DNA of 64,000 nucleotides from JAWWOL01 sp963797535 (lineage in GTDB: Bacteria; Actinomycetota; Actinomycetes; JAWWOL01). The notes beneath the pieces are model-generated. The model saw only the letters and a program-made list of their open reading frames with translations. It did no database searches and was not told where the DNA came from. A program made the position numbers and the translations under genes. Below, in pieces: positions 24,848 through 34,888 of the stretch. The stretch covers positions 310,001 to 374,000 of the forward strand of contig CAWCPQ010000002.1 in the NCBI GenBank assembly GCA_963797535.1, given 5' to 3'. Numbering within the stretch: position 1 is the stretch's first letter; each line of letters starts with the position of its first letter.

Positions 24848-25354
24848 GACGGCGTCGCGTGGTCGCCGGCCCCTCGCAGCTGGGCGAGAGCATGGCCCAC
24901 GATTGGCTGGCAGTACGGCAATCCCGTCGCGCACGCCACCGGGCGAGCCCGGCAGGTTGACCACCAGCGTCTGCCCGATCACACCGGCGACCCCGCGGGA
25001 CAGGGCGCTGGCGGGCACGGCGTCGCGTGAGTAGGCCCGGATCGCCTCGGCGATGCCCGGGAACGGGCCGTTCGAGCAACGCAAGCGTCGCCTCCGGTGT
25101 CACATCGCGCGGTGAGATGCCCGTACCCCCGGTGGTCACGACAGGAGCTCGACGCCGGCCGAAACCGCTTGCTGTACAACAACTTTGATGTCGTCAACCT
25201 CGTCGGCGACCACCACAACCTCTGCGACCGAGAAGCCGAGACCGGCGAGCAGCTCTGCCGCCAGCGGGCCGGACAGGTCGGCGCGGCTGCCGGCTGCTGA
25301 CCGGTCGGAGACAGTGATGACCGCGGCCCGCGCACCCGCGGGCACGGTGCTCAC
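24844..25354 (-). CDS. MogA/MoaB family molybdopterin adenylyltransferase-like protein (frameshifted)
   Basis: A protein of the MoaB/Mog fold, about 170 residues when repaired, acting in activation of molybdopterin for metal insertion. The start RAAVITVSDRSAAGSRADLSGP, then FSVAEVVVVADEVDDIKVVVQQAV, is typical. So is VTTGGTGISPRDVTPEATLALL, the substrate-binding loop, followed by AYSRDAVPASALSRGVAGVIGQTLVVNLPGSPGGV. These pieces lie in different frames, with shifts near 25138, 25095 and 24918. The GTG start at 25354 overlaps the moaC stop by four bases, and its own stop overlaps the rimJ-like gene. The breaks look like sequencing errors because every conserved block is kept. Confidence 0.85.
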
Positions 25355-25863
25355 CCGGTCCCCGGTGACCCCGATGGTCGCTGCCAGTCCCCGTGGACGC
25401 CGCCGGTCTTCGCCTCGACGCGCACGTCGGTGACCACTGCTGCCGGGTCGACTGCCTTGACCATGTCGATGAGGGCGAGCGCCGCGACACTGACCGCGGT
25501 CAGCGCCTCCATCTCGACGCCGGTGCGGTCGGTGGTGCGCACGGTCGCCTCGATCGACGACCGCGTCCTCGAGCGATGGTCGAGAGCCACTTCGACGCCC
25601 GACGAGCGCGATCGGGTGGCACAGCGGGATCAGGTCCGGGGTGCGCTTGGCCGCCATGATGCCGGCGATGCGAGCCACGCCGAGGGCGTCGCCCTTGGGC
25701 ACCCCGTCGCCCCGGAGCAGGTCGACGACCTCGGAGCTGAGCTAGCACCCGACCGGTCGCCACGGCCGTGCGCCGGGTCACGTCCTTGCCGCTGACGTCG
25801 ACCATGCGGGCGGCGACCGCTGGAGTCGACGTGGGTCAGGCCGGCGCCGCTGCGCTGCGTCAT
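25351..25863 (-). CDS. moaC: Cyclic pyranopterin monophosphate synthase MoaC (several frameshifts)
   Basis: MoaC converts the MoaA product into cyclic pyranopterin monophosphate, the first stable molybdenum-cofactor intermediate. Pieces found in successive frames are LTHVDSSG, MVDVSGKDVTRRTAVATGRVL, KGDALGVARIAGIMAAKRTPDLIPLCHP (metal/active-site region), and EATVRTTDRTGVEMEALTAVSVAALALIDMVKAVDP with the KTGG loop. All are near-perfect matches to the family, so the roughly five small shifts within 500 bases are probably errors; their net effect on length is zero. The ATG at 25863 overlaps the moeA stop by four bases, and the stop overlaps the mog start. Confidence 0.87.
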
Positions 25864-27133
25864 CCGTGCCGCCGTTCGAGCACCATCACCGGGACCGGTG
25901 TCCCGGCCGGCAGCTCGGTGATCTCCTCGGGGACGACGGCGAGGGCGTTGGCCTGTGCCATCGAGGAGATCAGGTGGGAGCCGGCACCGCCGACGGGGGC
26001 CGCGACGTACTCACCGTCCTCGACGGTCAGCCGCACCCGGACGAACTGGCGCCGGCCGGCCGGGGACTTGCAGTGCCTCGGTCAGCCTGGCCCGAATCCG
26101 TGGCCGGTGGATCGGCTCCGACCCGAGCATCCGCCGGATCGCCGGGCGCACGAAGACCTCGAAGGAGACCAGCGGCACTGACCGGGTTGCCCGGCAGGCC
26201 GAAGAACGGCACCTTGTCCTCGCCGATGGTGCCGAACGCCTGGGGCATGCCGGGCTGCATGGCGACCCGGCTGAACTGCACGTCGCCCAGCCGGCCGATG
26301 ACCTCGCGCACGACGTCGTGAGCGCCGACGCTGACCCCACCGGTGGTGATCACGATGTCGGCCCGGATCAGCTGGTCCTCGATGGTGCTGATCAGGATGC
26401 GCGGGTCGTCGGAAACCGGACCGACCCGGTAGGCGATCGCCCCGGCCTCACGTGCCGCACCGGCCAGCGCGTAGCCGTTGGAGTCGTAGATCTGCCCTGG
26501 TGCCAAGGGTTCTCCGAGCTCGACCAGCTCGCTGCCGGTCGAGACGATGACGACCCGCGGCTTCGGCCTGGCCCGCACCCGGCTCCTGCCGACCGCAGCG
26601 ATCAGGCCGAGCTGGGCCGCCTGCAGATAGGTGCCGCTCGTGAGTACGGTGGCGCCGGCCGCGACATCCTCGCCGGCCCTGCGGATGGCGTTGCCCAGCG
26701 GCACCGCACCACGGATCGTCACGTGGGCGATGCCGGCGTCGGTCAGCTCGACCGGAACGACGGCGTCGGCGCCGACCGGAAGCACGCCGCCGGTCATGAT
26801 CCGTACGCACAGACCCGGCTGCACCGAGTAGCCGCCGCGGGAGCCGGCCGCGACGTCGCCGACGACCGGAAGCACGACCGGCGTCGCGTCGCTCGCCGAG
26901 GCGACGTCCTCGCTGCGCACGGCGTAGCCGTCCATCGCCGCGTTGTCGAAACCCGGCAGCGGCGCCGTCGCCACGATGGCCTCGGCCAGCACGCACCCGT
27001 GGGCGTCGAGCAGGGTGAGGTCGAGCTCCGGGAGCGGCTTGACCACCGACATGATCAGGTCGATCTGGCCGTCGACGGTGATCGGCGTGGCGGCTGACGC
27101 CGCGAAGCCGGCGCCCGTCGGCGGGAGGCTCAT
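25860..27133 (-). CDS. moeA: MoeA-family molybdopterin molybdenumtransferase / gephyrin-like Glp (frameshifted)
   Basis: A gephyrin-like protein of about 424 residues. Conserved segments are ATAPLPGFDNAAMDGYAVRSEDV, IMTGGVLPVGADAVVPVE, VVIVSTGSELVELGEPL, YDSNGYALAGAAREAG, VITTGGVSVGAHDVVREV and PFFGLPGNPVSA. The C-terminal domain IV continues in other frames (VSFEVFVRPAIRRMLG, then VVPEEITELPAGTPVPVMVLERR) after shifts near 26180 and 26065. MoeA inserts molybdate into adenylated molybdopterin. In Corynebacterium the homologue Glp binds FtsZ and the membrane receptor GlpR, and here a GlpR-like gene lies in the same operon. ATG 27133 overlaps galU by four bases. Whether this copy works in cofactor synthesis, division or both is open. 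Confidence 0.9.
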
Positions 27134-28036
27134 GACCGGCGCTCGTCGACGAAGTCGTAGAGCCAGCTGACGAAGTCGGGGCCGAGGTCCTCGCGGTCGG
27201 CCGCGAGCCGGACGACGGTGCGGAGGTAGTCGAGGCGGTCGCCGGTGTCGTAACGACGGCCGCGGAACAGCACCCCGTGCACGCCGCCGCCCTCGCTGGC
27301 CGGAATCGACGCGAGCGTGCGCAGGGCATCGGTCAGCTGGATCTCGCCGCCGCGGCCCGGCTTGGTCTCGCGCAGGACCCCGAACACCTCGGGCGCCAGG
27401 ACGTAGCGGCCGATGACGGCGTAGTTGCTGGGGGCGTCGGCGACGTCGGGCTTCTCGACCAGGTCGGTGACCGAGACCACGTCGTCGGTCTCGCCCTCGG
27501 CCGGCTCGACCGCCGCGCAGCCGTACAGCGAGATCTGCTCCGGGGGAACCTCGATGAGGGCGATGACGCTGCCGCCATGGCGCTCCTGGACGGCGATCAT
27601 CGTGCTGAGCAGGTCGTCGCGCTCGTCGATCAGGTCGTCACCGAGCATGACGGCGAACGGCTCGTGGCCGACGTGCTGCGCCGCGCACAGCACCGCGTGA
27701 CCGAGGCCGAGCGGGTCGCCCTGGCGGACGTAGTGCACGGTCGCGAGATCGGTCGCCTGCTCGGACAGCGCCAGCTTGTTGGTGTCGCCCTTTTCCTTGA
27801 GCGTGTGCTCGAGCTCGACGGCGCGGTCGAAGTGGTCCTCGAGCGGACGCTTGCTGCGGCCGGTGATCATCAGCACGTCGGACAAGCCCGGACCGTACGG
27901 CCTCCTCGACGACGTACTGGATCGCCGGCTTGTCGACCACCGGCAGCATCTCTTTCGGGATCGCCTTGGTGGCGGGCAGGAACCGCGTGCCCAGTCCGGC
28001 GACAGGGATGACGGCTTTGGTGATCTGCACGGACAA
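27130..28036 (-). CDS. galU: UTP--glucose-1-phosphate uridylyltransferase (frameshifted in this sequence)
   Basis: GalU makes UDP-glucose for cell-envelope glycans. The nucleotide-binding start AVIPVAGLGTRFLPATKAIPKEMLPVVDKPAIQYVV is textbook, followed by ITGRSKRPLEDHFD, RQGDPLGLGHAVLCA, FAVMLGDDLID, VSVTDLVEKP, GRGGEIQLTDAL and GRRYDTGDRLDYL. The frame breaks once near 27900 by an inserted T, and the length is one base over a multiple of three. I chose TTG at 28036, five bases after AGGAGC; GTG 28039 is an alternative. It heads a five-gene coupled operon, galU-moeA-moaC-mog-rimJ, with the sepX/glpR gene after a further gap. The galU, moeA and rimJ order is conserved in mycobacteria; moaC and mog are additions here. 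Confidence 0.93.
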
Positions 28037-28091
28037 CACAGCTCCTGCCCTCGACAACGCCTCTGTGCGCTCACCTTATCGGTGTGGTCGC

Positions 28092-30104
28092 TCAGTCGTG
28101 CTGGGCCACCTCGAGGTCGCTGGCCATCCGCCAGGCGTTGCGCCCCGCATCCTTGGCAGCGTAGAGCGCGGAGTCGGCGTTGCGCATCAGCGTCGCGGCG
28201 CTGCTGCCGTGCGGTCGGGAAGACCGACACCCCGACGGAGACCGTGATCGCCAGCGGCTCCTCGCCCTCCTGCAGGAACGGCCGGTGGCTGACCACGTCG
28301 CAGATCCGTTGCGCCGCGCCGGCGGCGCCCGCAGCGTCGGTCTCGGGCAGGATCAGCACGAACTCCTCGCCGCCGTAGCGGGCCAGCGTGTCCACCTCGC
28401 GGATCTCGGCCTTGACCCTGGTGGCGAGCTCGATCAGCACCGAGTCCCCGCGCTGGTGGCCGTAGCTGTCGTTGACGTCCTTGAACTTGTCGAGGTCGAG
28501 CAGCAGCAGCGACAGCGGCCGGCCGAACCGGGCCGAGCGCTCGATCTCCTTGGCGAACGTCATCGTGAAGTAGCGGTAGTTCCACAGCCCGGTCAGACCG
28601 TCGGTGATCGACAGCCGCTGAGCCTCCTGGTGCAGCAGCACGTTGTCGATGGCGACGGTGGCCTGGCTGGCGAAGGTGCGGATCGTCTCGAGGTCGCCAC
28701 GGTCGAATTGCCGATGCCGTCGCCCACCTGCTTGTCGTACAGACCGAGGACACCGGTGACCCGGCCCGACGCCCGCAGCGGGACCGCGATCAGCGACCGG
28801 CCGGTCGGTTCCTCGGCACAGGTTGTCAGCTCGCCGGCGCCGGGCCCGATCCGGCCGCGCACAGCCTCACCGTTGGCGGCGACCAGGCCGAGGACGCCGT
28901 CGCCGAAGCCCAGACGCGAGCCGAACGGCGCCCCTCGCTCCGCCACGCCGACACCGACTCGCTGGAACAGGTCACCGCGCGCCCCGCCGCCGGAGTGCGG
29001 CAGGTAGATCGCGCCGGCCTGAGCCCCCACGCTGGTCATCGCGGTCTCGAGGATGACATGCAGGATGCGGTTGAGGTCATGGGTGCCGGAGAGCGTGTCG
29101 CCGAGGCGGGCCAGGTTGCGGCGCAGCTCGTCCCGGCTGTCCTGCAACGCGCCGATCGACTGGCGCAGCTCGGTCGTCATCTCGTCGAAAGCGCCTGCCA
29201 GCCGGCCGATCTCGTCGCCGCCCCCGAGGTCGGGTACGGGCGTGTCGAGGTCACCGTCAGCGATCCGCCTGGCGGCCAGGGCGAGCTCGGTCAGCGGCCG
29301 GGTGGTGACTCTCGCCAGCTGCCAGCCGAGGCCGACGGCCAGCACCACCGCCGCTGCGAGGACCGCCGCGAGGGTCGAGGTCAGCGACGTCATGCCCAGC
29401 CCCGGTCGCGCGGTCACCACCACCGTGACCGGTCGGTCCGGCCCCTGCGCCACCGCGCCGAGCAGCTGGCCGTTGACCGTCACGACCTTGCCGCTGGCGG
29501 CCGCCTTGGCCGCTGCCGAGGCGTAGCGCGCGGCAGCAGCTGGCGCGGCGGTGGATGCGATCACCTTGCCGTCCCTGACCAGGGTGATGTCGCCGCCGGC
29601 GAGGTCCTGCCAGGCCTTCATCGTGTCCGGGTCGAGCGTGATGCCCACGATCGCGCGCCCGGAGCCGGCCAGGTCGACCCCGTTGATCACGGCGTACGGG
29701 TTCGAGCCAGTGGGCGCGTCGCAGAACGCCACCGTGTTGGAGGCGATCTGAGTGGTGAGGGCGCTCTGAGCCTGCGGCGGCAGCTTGCCGGCCTGCGCCA
29801 GGACCTTGCCGTCGGCGCCGAGGACGGCGGCGTAGGACACGCCGTCGCGGCCCACCGCGTCCACGACGGACGCCTGCGGCGAGCCGGCCGCCGACTGGTA
29901 GGCGATCGTGTTGGCCACGTCGCCGGCCAGGGAGCACCGGGCGGACAGCTCGTTCGACACTGCCGCGGCCGAGGTCGCCACCCGTTGGCGAGCGGCATCC
30001 CCGCCGAAGCCGGGGACCCCCCGGCTGAGCAGCAACGCAGCGAGCAGCAGCGGCGCGAGCACCACGAAGACGAAAGCGAGGGACAGCCGCAACCGTAGGC
30101 TCAT
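28092..30104 (-). CDS. Membrane diguanylate cyclase with HAMP, GAF and GGDEF domains (frameshifted)
   Basis: A sensor diguanylate cyclase of about 670 residues that would make cyclic di-GMP. Helix 1 (LAFVFVVLAPLLLAALLLS) and helix 2 near residue 255 flank an extracytoplasmic sensing domain with a CDAPTGSNPYAVI segment like Cache domains. A HAMP domain (VTTRPLTELALAARRIADGDLDTPV) and a GAF domain follow. The GGDEF domain has the active-site motif GGEEF, with an inhibitory RxxD site (REVD) five residues before it. Frames change near 28710 and 28210, with zero net effect on length. The ATG at 30104 has GGGAGGTGAG before it. It sits between galU and the divergent 5-formyl-THF cycloligase gene, an insertion compared with mycobacteria. 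Confidence 0.87.
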
Positions 30105-30195
30105 CCGCTCACCTCCCGCCACTGCATACGACCACATTTGCTGTCGCGTTCAGCAGCGATGCTCGCACACCATTTCGGCTTCCCTGACGCACCGC

Positions 30196-30201
30196 TAGCC
30201 T
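30196..30201 (+). promoter_or_regulatory. -10 element for the leaderless cycloligase gene
   Basis: TAGCCT is followed by six bases and the GTG at 30208, with no ribosome-binding site. Confidence 0.5.
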
Positions 30202-30207
30202 TTCCCT

Positions 30208-30834
30208 GTGGAAATTCGCCTGAGCGACCGAAAGGCCGACCTGCGCGCCAGGCTCGTCCGCGCCCGTACCCATCGGGACAACGAACAACTCACCCAGATG
30301 GGTGCCTCGCTCGCTCAGCGTGTTCACTCGCTCGTGCCGACCCGGACCGTTGCGGCCTACATCGGGGTCGGAACCGAGCCGCCGACGCTGCCGCTGATCG
30401 AGGCGTTGTACGCGGCGGGGGCAAGGGTCCTGCTGCCGGTCGTCCGCCCGCACGGCACCTTGGACTGGGCGGACGCCCCCGCCCGTGACGCCGTTCGGAC
30501 CGGGCCGCTCGGGCTGCTGGAGCCGGCCGGCCCTTTCCTCGGCAGCGATGCGGTCGGTGACGCCGGTCTGCTGCTGGTGCCGGCGCTCGCGGTCGACCGG
30601 CACGGTCACCGGCTGGGCCGAGGCGGCGGCTACTACGACCGCCTGCTCGCCGCGGTCTCCCGTACGGGAAGGGCTCGAGTCGTTGCCGTGGTCTTCGACG
30701 ACGAGATCCTCGACGACGTCCCGGTGGAACCACACGACATCGCGGTGGATGCGGCTTTGACGCCGTCCGGTCTGATCGAGTTCGGCGGTGAGCAACGCAG
30801 GGAAGACCCACCCGCATGGACGCGAAACGGGTAG
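30208..30834 (+). CDS. 5-formyltetrahydrofolate cyclo-ligase
   Basis: A 208-residue enzyme of the 5-FCL family that converts 5-formyl-THF to 5,10-methenyl-THF using ATP. The N-terminal RKADLRARLVRARTH basic helix, AAYIGVGTEPPT, the LLVPALAVDRHGHRLGRGGGYYDRLL phosphate/nucleotide loop and the C-terminal VPVEPHDIAVDAALTP are diagnostic. It corresponds to mycobacterial Rv0992c, which is likewise divergent from galU. The start GTG 30208 follows a -10 at six bases and is probably leaderless. The YihY gene overlaps its last 19 bases. Confidence 0.93.
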   Translation: MEIRLSDRKADLRARLVRARTHRDNEQLTQMGASLAQRVHSLVPTRTVAAYIGVGTEPPTLPLIEALYAAGARVLLPVVRPHGTLDWADAPARDAVRTGPLGLLEPAGPFLGSDAVGDAGLLLVPALAVDRHGHRLGRGGGYYDRLLAAVSRTGRARVVAVVFDDEILDDVPVEPHDIAVDAALTPSGLIEFGGEQRREDPPAWTRNG

Positions 30835-31818
30835 TCAAAGAGCTGGACGACAGGCAGCAGGCGCACTCCCCGGTGGGCTTCCCGGTCGCGGTCTACCGCA
30901 AGTACAGCGACGACCAGGCCGGCAACCTCGCCAACCTGATCGCCTACTGGGCCTTCTTCTCGCTGTTCCCCCTGCTGGCGGTCGCGATCACGATCGTGGG
31001 CTTCGTCGGCGTGGGAGAGGGCACGTTCCGGCAGGTTCTGCGGTCGTTCCCGATCATCGGCCCGACCATCAGCAACGAGCAGGGGCTCACCGGCAGCCCG
31101 TGGGCGCTGACCCTCGGCATCGTCATCGCCGTGTGGACCGGCCTCGCGGTCTTCAAGACGCTGCAGACGTCGTTCGACGCCGTGTGGGAGGTGCCGATGA
31201 CCGACCGGCCCGGCTTCAAGGAGACCTTGCTGCGATCCGTGAAGGCGCTGGCGGTCCTCGGCACGGGGTTCATCCTCACCCTGGGTCTGTCCGGGATCGC
31301 CACCGGAGGCAAGGGCATCAGCGTCAGCCTCCCGCTGTGGCTGCGGCTGCTGGTGGGCGTGGCCACGATCGGGCTCGACATCCTGGGGTTCTGCCTGGCG
31401 TACACCTTCCTGACCAAGCGCGATCTCCGGTTCCGCCAGGTCCTTCCCGGCGCGCTGTTCGCCGGGGTGCTGTTCTTCTTCCTGCAGCTGGCCGGGACCG
31501 CGCTGATCAGTCACGGCGCCAAGGGACACACCGGCGCGACCACGGCCGATCGCGGTGGTCCTGGGCATGCTCTGGTGGTTCTCCCTCCAGGCCCAGGTGA
31601 CGCTGTACGGGGCGGAGATCAACGTGGTCCTGGTCGAAAAGCTGTGGCCACGAGGCCTCGTCGACGCGCCGGACACTCGCGCCGACGAGCGGGCCTACCA
31701 GGCCTACGCCGAGGAGAAGACGTACCGGCCCAACGAGAGCGTCGAGGCGACGTTCCACGAGGGACTCCCGGAGAACGCACGGCCCACCGGCACCGGTGCC
31801 TGGCGGCGCGAGGAGTAG
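30816..31818 (+). CDS. YihY/virulence factor BrkB family membrane protein (frameshifted in this sequence)
   Basis: A multi-pass membrane protein of about 333 residues of the YihY (formerly wrongly called RNase BN) family. It begins PVAVYRKYSDDQAGNLANLIAYWAFFSLFPLLAVAI, the family signature, with further hydrophobic segments near residues 95, 150, 190 and 220. After an inserted C near 31545 the frame resumes with AVVLGMLWWFSLQAQVTLYGAEINVVL, the last membrane helices, and a hydrophilic tail. The length is one base over a multiple of three. The ATG at 30816 overlaps the cycloligase gene. The molecular function of this family is not established. Confidence 0.9.
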
Positions 31819-31847
31819 GCGGTCGAACCGGGCACGCGCTGCCAGGA

Positions 31848-32267
31848 TCAGCCGGTGTAGGCAGCCTGCTCGCCGGCGGAGACGTCGATGGAGAACCAGA
31901 CGCACTTGCCGGCGGCGGTCTCCTCTATCCCCCACTGGTCCGCCAGCGCATCGACCAGGTGCATGCCGCGCCCGTTGGCGTCGTCGTTGCGATAGGCCCG
32001 TCGCCGCGGCGGGATGCGCGCCCCGTCGTACACCCGGACCACCGCACGGCCGGCCTCGATCGCGGCGGTGAGCCGCAGCGGTGTGCCCGCGTGCAGGACG
32101 GCGTTGGTGACTACTTCGCTGGTCAGCAGGAGCGACCCGGTCCAGCGCCTGCTGGTCGAGGCGGTCTGCGTGTCCGGACCGGCGGTCAGGACGAGCCGGC
32201 GTACGGCGTCGCGCGCCACCGCGGCGCTGCTGGCCTCGGCGGGGAGCTGGATGTCCACAGGCGACAC
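31848..32267 (-). CDS. ATP-binding anti-sigma-type kinase domain protein
   Basis: A 139-residue single HATPase_c_2 domain like RsbW/SpoIIAB. The N box is LLTSEVVTNAVLHAG, the G1 region VRVYDGARIP and the G2 loop NGRGMHLVDALADQWG. The C-terminal strand CVWFSID is typical. Such proteins bind sigma factors or phosphorylate anti-anti-sigma partners, but no such partner is encoded nearby. The start GTG 32267 has a TAGGCT -10 seven bases before it, suggesting a leaderless transcript. The gene lies between the YihY gene (convergent) and the GGDEF-EAL gene on the same strand, whose stop is only five bases away. Confidence 0.88.
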   Translation of the reverse strand: MSPVDIQLPAEASSAAVARDAVRRLVLTAGPDTQTASTSRRWTGSLLLTSEVVTNAVLHAGTPLRLTAAIEAGRAVVRVYDGARIPPRRRAYRNDDANGRGMHLVDALADQWGIEETAAGKCVWFSIDVSAGEQAAYTG

Positions 32268-32272
32268 GGCGG

Positions 32273-34302
32273 TCAGCCTAGACCCTGCGCCAGCCCGTCA
32301 GTCCGAACGCCACCGGTCGCCGTGTCGGAGGGAAGGCCGGTTCGGCTGATCAGCCAGGCAGCCAGCTCGTCCGAGGGCAACGCATGGGCGATCAGCCAGC
32401 CCTGCGCGACGTCGCAGCCCATGGCCACCAGCAGCTCCAGGGTGGCGTTGTCGCTGACGCCCTCGGCGACGACGCGCAGGCCGAGGTTGTGGCCGAGGTC
32501 GATCATGGACCGGACGATGGCGCCCGAGGCTCGGTTGTCCGCCATCGCGACGACGAAGCTGCGGTCGATCTTGAGCTCCCGTACCCGAAGGTCCGCCAGG
32601 TAGGCGAGCGCGGTGTGACCCTGGCCGAAGTCGTCGACGGACACGGCGATGCCAGCCCCGTCGAGGACCTTGACGGTGGACCTCGCCGTGTCCGGATCGG
32701 CGAGCAGAGCGGTCTCGGTGATCTCGAGCACCAGCCGGGACGCCGGGATGCCAGCGGCGGCGAGGGCACGCAGCACGCCGTCGGCGAACGTCGGCTGGGC
32801 GAGGTTGCGGGCCGAGATGTTGACGGCAACGGACACGTCGCGCGAGCTCAGGACCCCAGGACTTGATGTGGGCCAGGGCAGCAGCGAGGACCCAGTCGGT
32901 CAACGGCTCGATCAGGCCGGTCGACTCGGCGGCGTCGATGAAGTCCGCCGGCATCAGCAGCGTGCCGTCCGGTCGTGCCCAGCGCACCAGCGCCTCGACC
33001 GAACGGGACATCCCGTCGCCGAGCGTCAGCTTGGGCTGGTAGTGCAGGACCAGCTGGTCACCCTCGATGGCCCGGCGCAGCTCGGCGAGCAGGGCCAGCT
33101 TGGCCGGGTCGAACTCATCGAGCTCCGGGGTGTAGCGGACCACCGGACGCCGGATCACCTTGGCGTGGTGCAGGGCGATGTGCGGCGTGGCGGACCAGGT
33201 CGGCGCCGTCGGGCTCGTCGGAGTCGCGGACAGGTCAGGGCGACGCCGAAGCTGGCCTCGACCGCCAGCGGGATGCCGCCCAGGGTCAGCTCGGCGACCA
33301 GGGCCGACTGCAGCGCGGTCAGCCGGGACAGTGCCTGCTCCTCGACGGCTCCAGGCTCGAGGCCGGTCATCAGGACGGCGAACTCGTCGCCGGCGAGGCG
33401 GGCCACGCTGTCGCTGCCGGGGATCGCGTCGGCAAGGCGTCGCGCGACCACGCGCAGCACCTCGTCGCCGTGCGGTGACCCAGGGTCTCGTTGATCTCGC
33501 GGAAGCCCTCGAGGTCGAGCACGGCGACCGCGACGCCGGCGGGGTCCCGTACCAGAGCGTCGGCGACCTCACGGCGGAACGACGTGCGGTTGGGCAGCTC
33601 GGTCAGCACGTCGACGGTGGCGAGATAGGCGTTGTCCACCGCCTGCTTGCGCAGCCGGCGGGTGACCGAGGCGGAGATCAGCGCGAGCACCAGGTAGAGC
33701 AGCAGCAGGCCGCCGGAGCAGATCAGGGTGAGCGCCCGCAGCCCGGCGCTGACGTCGGCCTGGATCGGTGCGTACGGGAGGTAGACCTCGAGCACGCCGA
33801 CGACGTGCTGGTCGGCACCCTTCTCCAGCGGCAGGTAGACCTCGACGACCTTGCCGCCGACGGGTGCCTTCTCGCCGGCGTCCTGGTTGAGCCGGGTGAG
33901 CGAGGCGACCGTCTCCCCCTGCAGAGCCTCCGTCACCTCGTCGTCGGGCCCTGCCGACATGTCCCCGTCGTCGGCGAAGACGACGGCGCTGTTCATGTCC
34001 CGGACCCGCAGCCGGACCAGATGCCCCTCGCGCACGGCGGGCATGCTCAGCCGCTGGAGGCCGTCGATCACCGGGACAGTGATGTGCCCGTGCAGGGGCG
34101 CAGCGCCGAGGATGGGCTCGACGCCGGTCTCCGCGAGGAGGGCAGCCTCGGATCGCGCCTCGGCGAGACCGCGCGACTTGGCTTCCAGTCGAATGGCTCC
34201 GGTCAGCGCGACGACGAGCAGGAGGAGCGGTACGAGCGAGGCGAGCAGGTACGTCGCAAGCAGTCTCGACCCCGACGCAGCACCAAGCCGGTCGAGCTTC
34301 AT
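32273..34302 (-). CDS. Membrane GGDEF-EAL protein, probable cyclic di-GMP phosphodiesterase (frameshifted)
   Basis: A bifunctional c-di-GMP protein of about 676 residues. Two membrane helices (LLATYLLASLVPLLLLVVALTG and LICSGGLLLLYLVLALIS) enclose an extracytoplasmic sensor of about 180 residues. The GGDEF domain is degenerate: its motif reads AGDEF (RLAGDEFAVLM), so cyclase activity is doubtful. The EAL domain keeps EALVRW, VNISARNL, ITETALL and SVDDFGQGHTALAYL, so phosphodiesterase activity is likely. Breaks near 33475, 33230 and 32860 join the pieces. The ATG at 34302 is chosen because the membrane segment follows at once. It lies five bases upstream of the anti-sigma-type gene promoter element. 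Confidence 0.86.
32275..32280 (-). promoter_or_regulatory. -10 element for the leaderless anti-sigma-type gene
   Basis: TAGGCT on the minus strand lies seven bases before the GTG at 32267. It overlaps the last codons of the GGDEF-EAL gene. Confidence 0.45.
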
Positions 34303-34468
34303 GCAGAAGATGTCGGCGCAAATCGGTGAACATGTAGCCGGACCGCTCAATCCGGTCCCGCTCGGGGAACGGGTGGACGGAATACCCTTGCGTAGGCGAC
34401 CATTAGCAGTCTTGGACGACGAGTGCCAGGACAACCAGCCCTGACGTGTGCCAGGAAAGGGTCATCGC

Positions 34469-34808
34469 GTGCCTACGTACCCGTACATCTGCAACGACTG
34501 TGGCGAGAGCCTTGAGGCGGTGCAGAAGTTCTCGGACGACGCCCTGACCGAGTGCCCGGCCTGCGGCGGCAAGCTGCGCAAGGTCTACTCAGCTGTGGGC
34601 GTGGTCTTCAAGGGCTCCGGCTTCTACCGCAACGACAGCCGCTCCACCAAGGTCTCCTCGACGCCGGCCGCTGCTGACAAGAGCGAGTCCTCGGCCCCGG
34701 CCGCAGCCAGCACGTCGTCCTCCTCGAGCGACTCTCGTCTCGAGCGCGCCGTCGACCCCCGCACCCGCCGCCCCTGCCAAGAAGTCGGGCGACTCGCAGG
34801 TCGCCTGA
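34469..34808 (+). CDS. FmdB family zinc-ribbon protein (frameshifted in this sequence)
   Basis: A small protein of about 112 residues. The N-terminal PTYPYICNDCGESLEAVQKF and LTECPACGGKLRKVYSAVGVVFKGSGFYRND form the CxxC...CxxC zinc ribbon of the FmdB putative regulatory family. A Ser/Ala/Pro-rich disordered tail follows, ending AKKSGDSQVA in the frame that stops at 34808. The frame shifts once near 34740, and the length is one base over a multiple of three. The GTG at 34469 has an AGGAAAGG site. Its role is not known. The neighbouring SAF-domain gene starts 80 bases downstream on the same strand. Confidence 0.88.
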
Positions 34809-34876
34809 GCGGTCCACAGGCTCGGAAGTTCTCCACAGGTCCGGTACGGGCCCGGGCTCGCGGGCGGCCCGCTGCC

Positions 34877-34882
34877 TAGCGT
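34877..34882 (+). promoter_or_regulatory. -10 element for the leaderless SAF-domain gene
   Basis: TAGCGT, then CGCCTC, then ATG at 34889: the same arrangement as upstream of pmt. Confidence 0.5.
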
Positions 34883-34888
34883 CGCCTC

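Noticed and set aside
24844..25863. Degenerate moaC and mog pseudogenes
   Set aside because: Every conserved block is intact, the gene junction overlaps are preserved, and shifts are single bases, so sequence error is more likely than decay.
34303..34468. Possible c-di-GMP riboswitch before the GGDEF-EAL gene
   Set aside because: The conserved GEMM core sequences are not visible on the minus strand.
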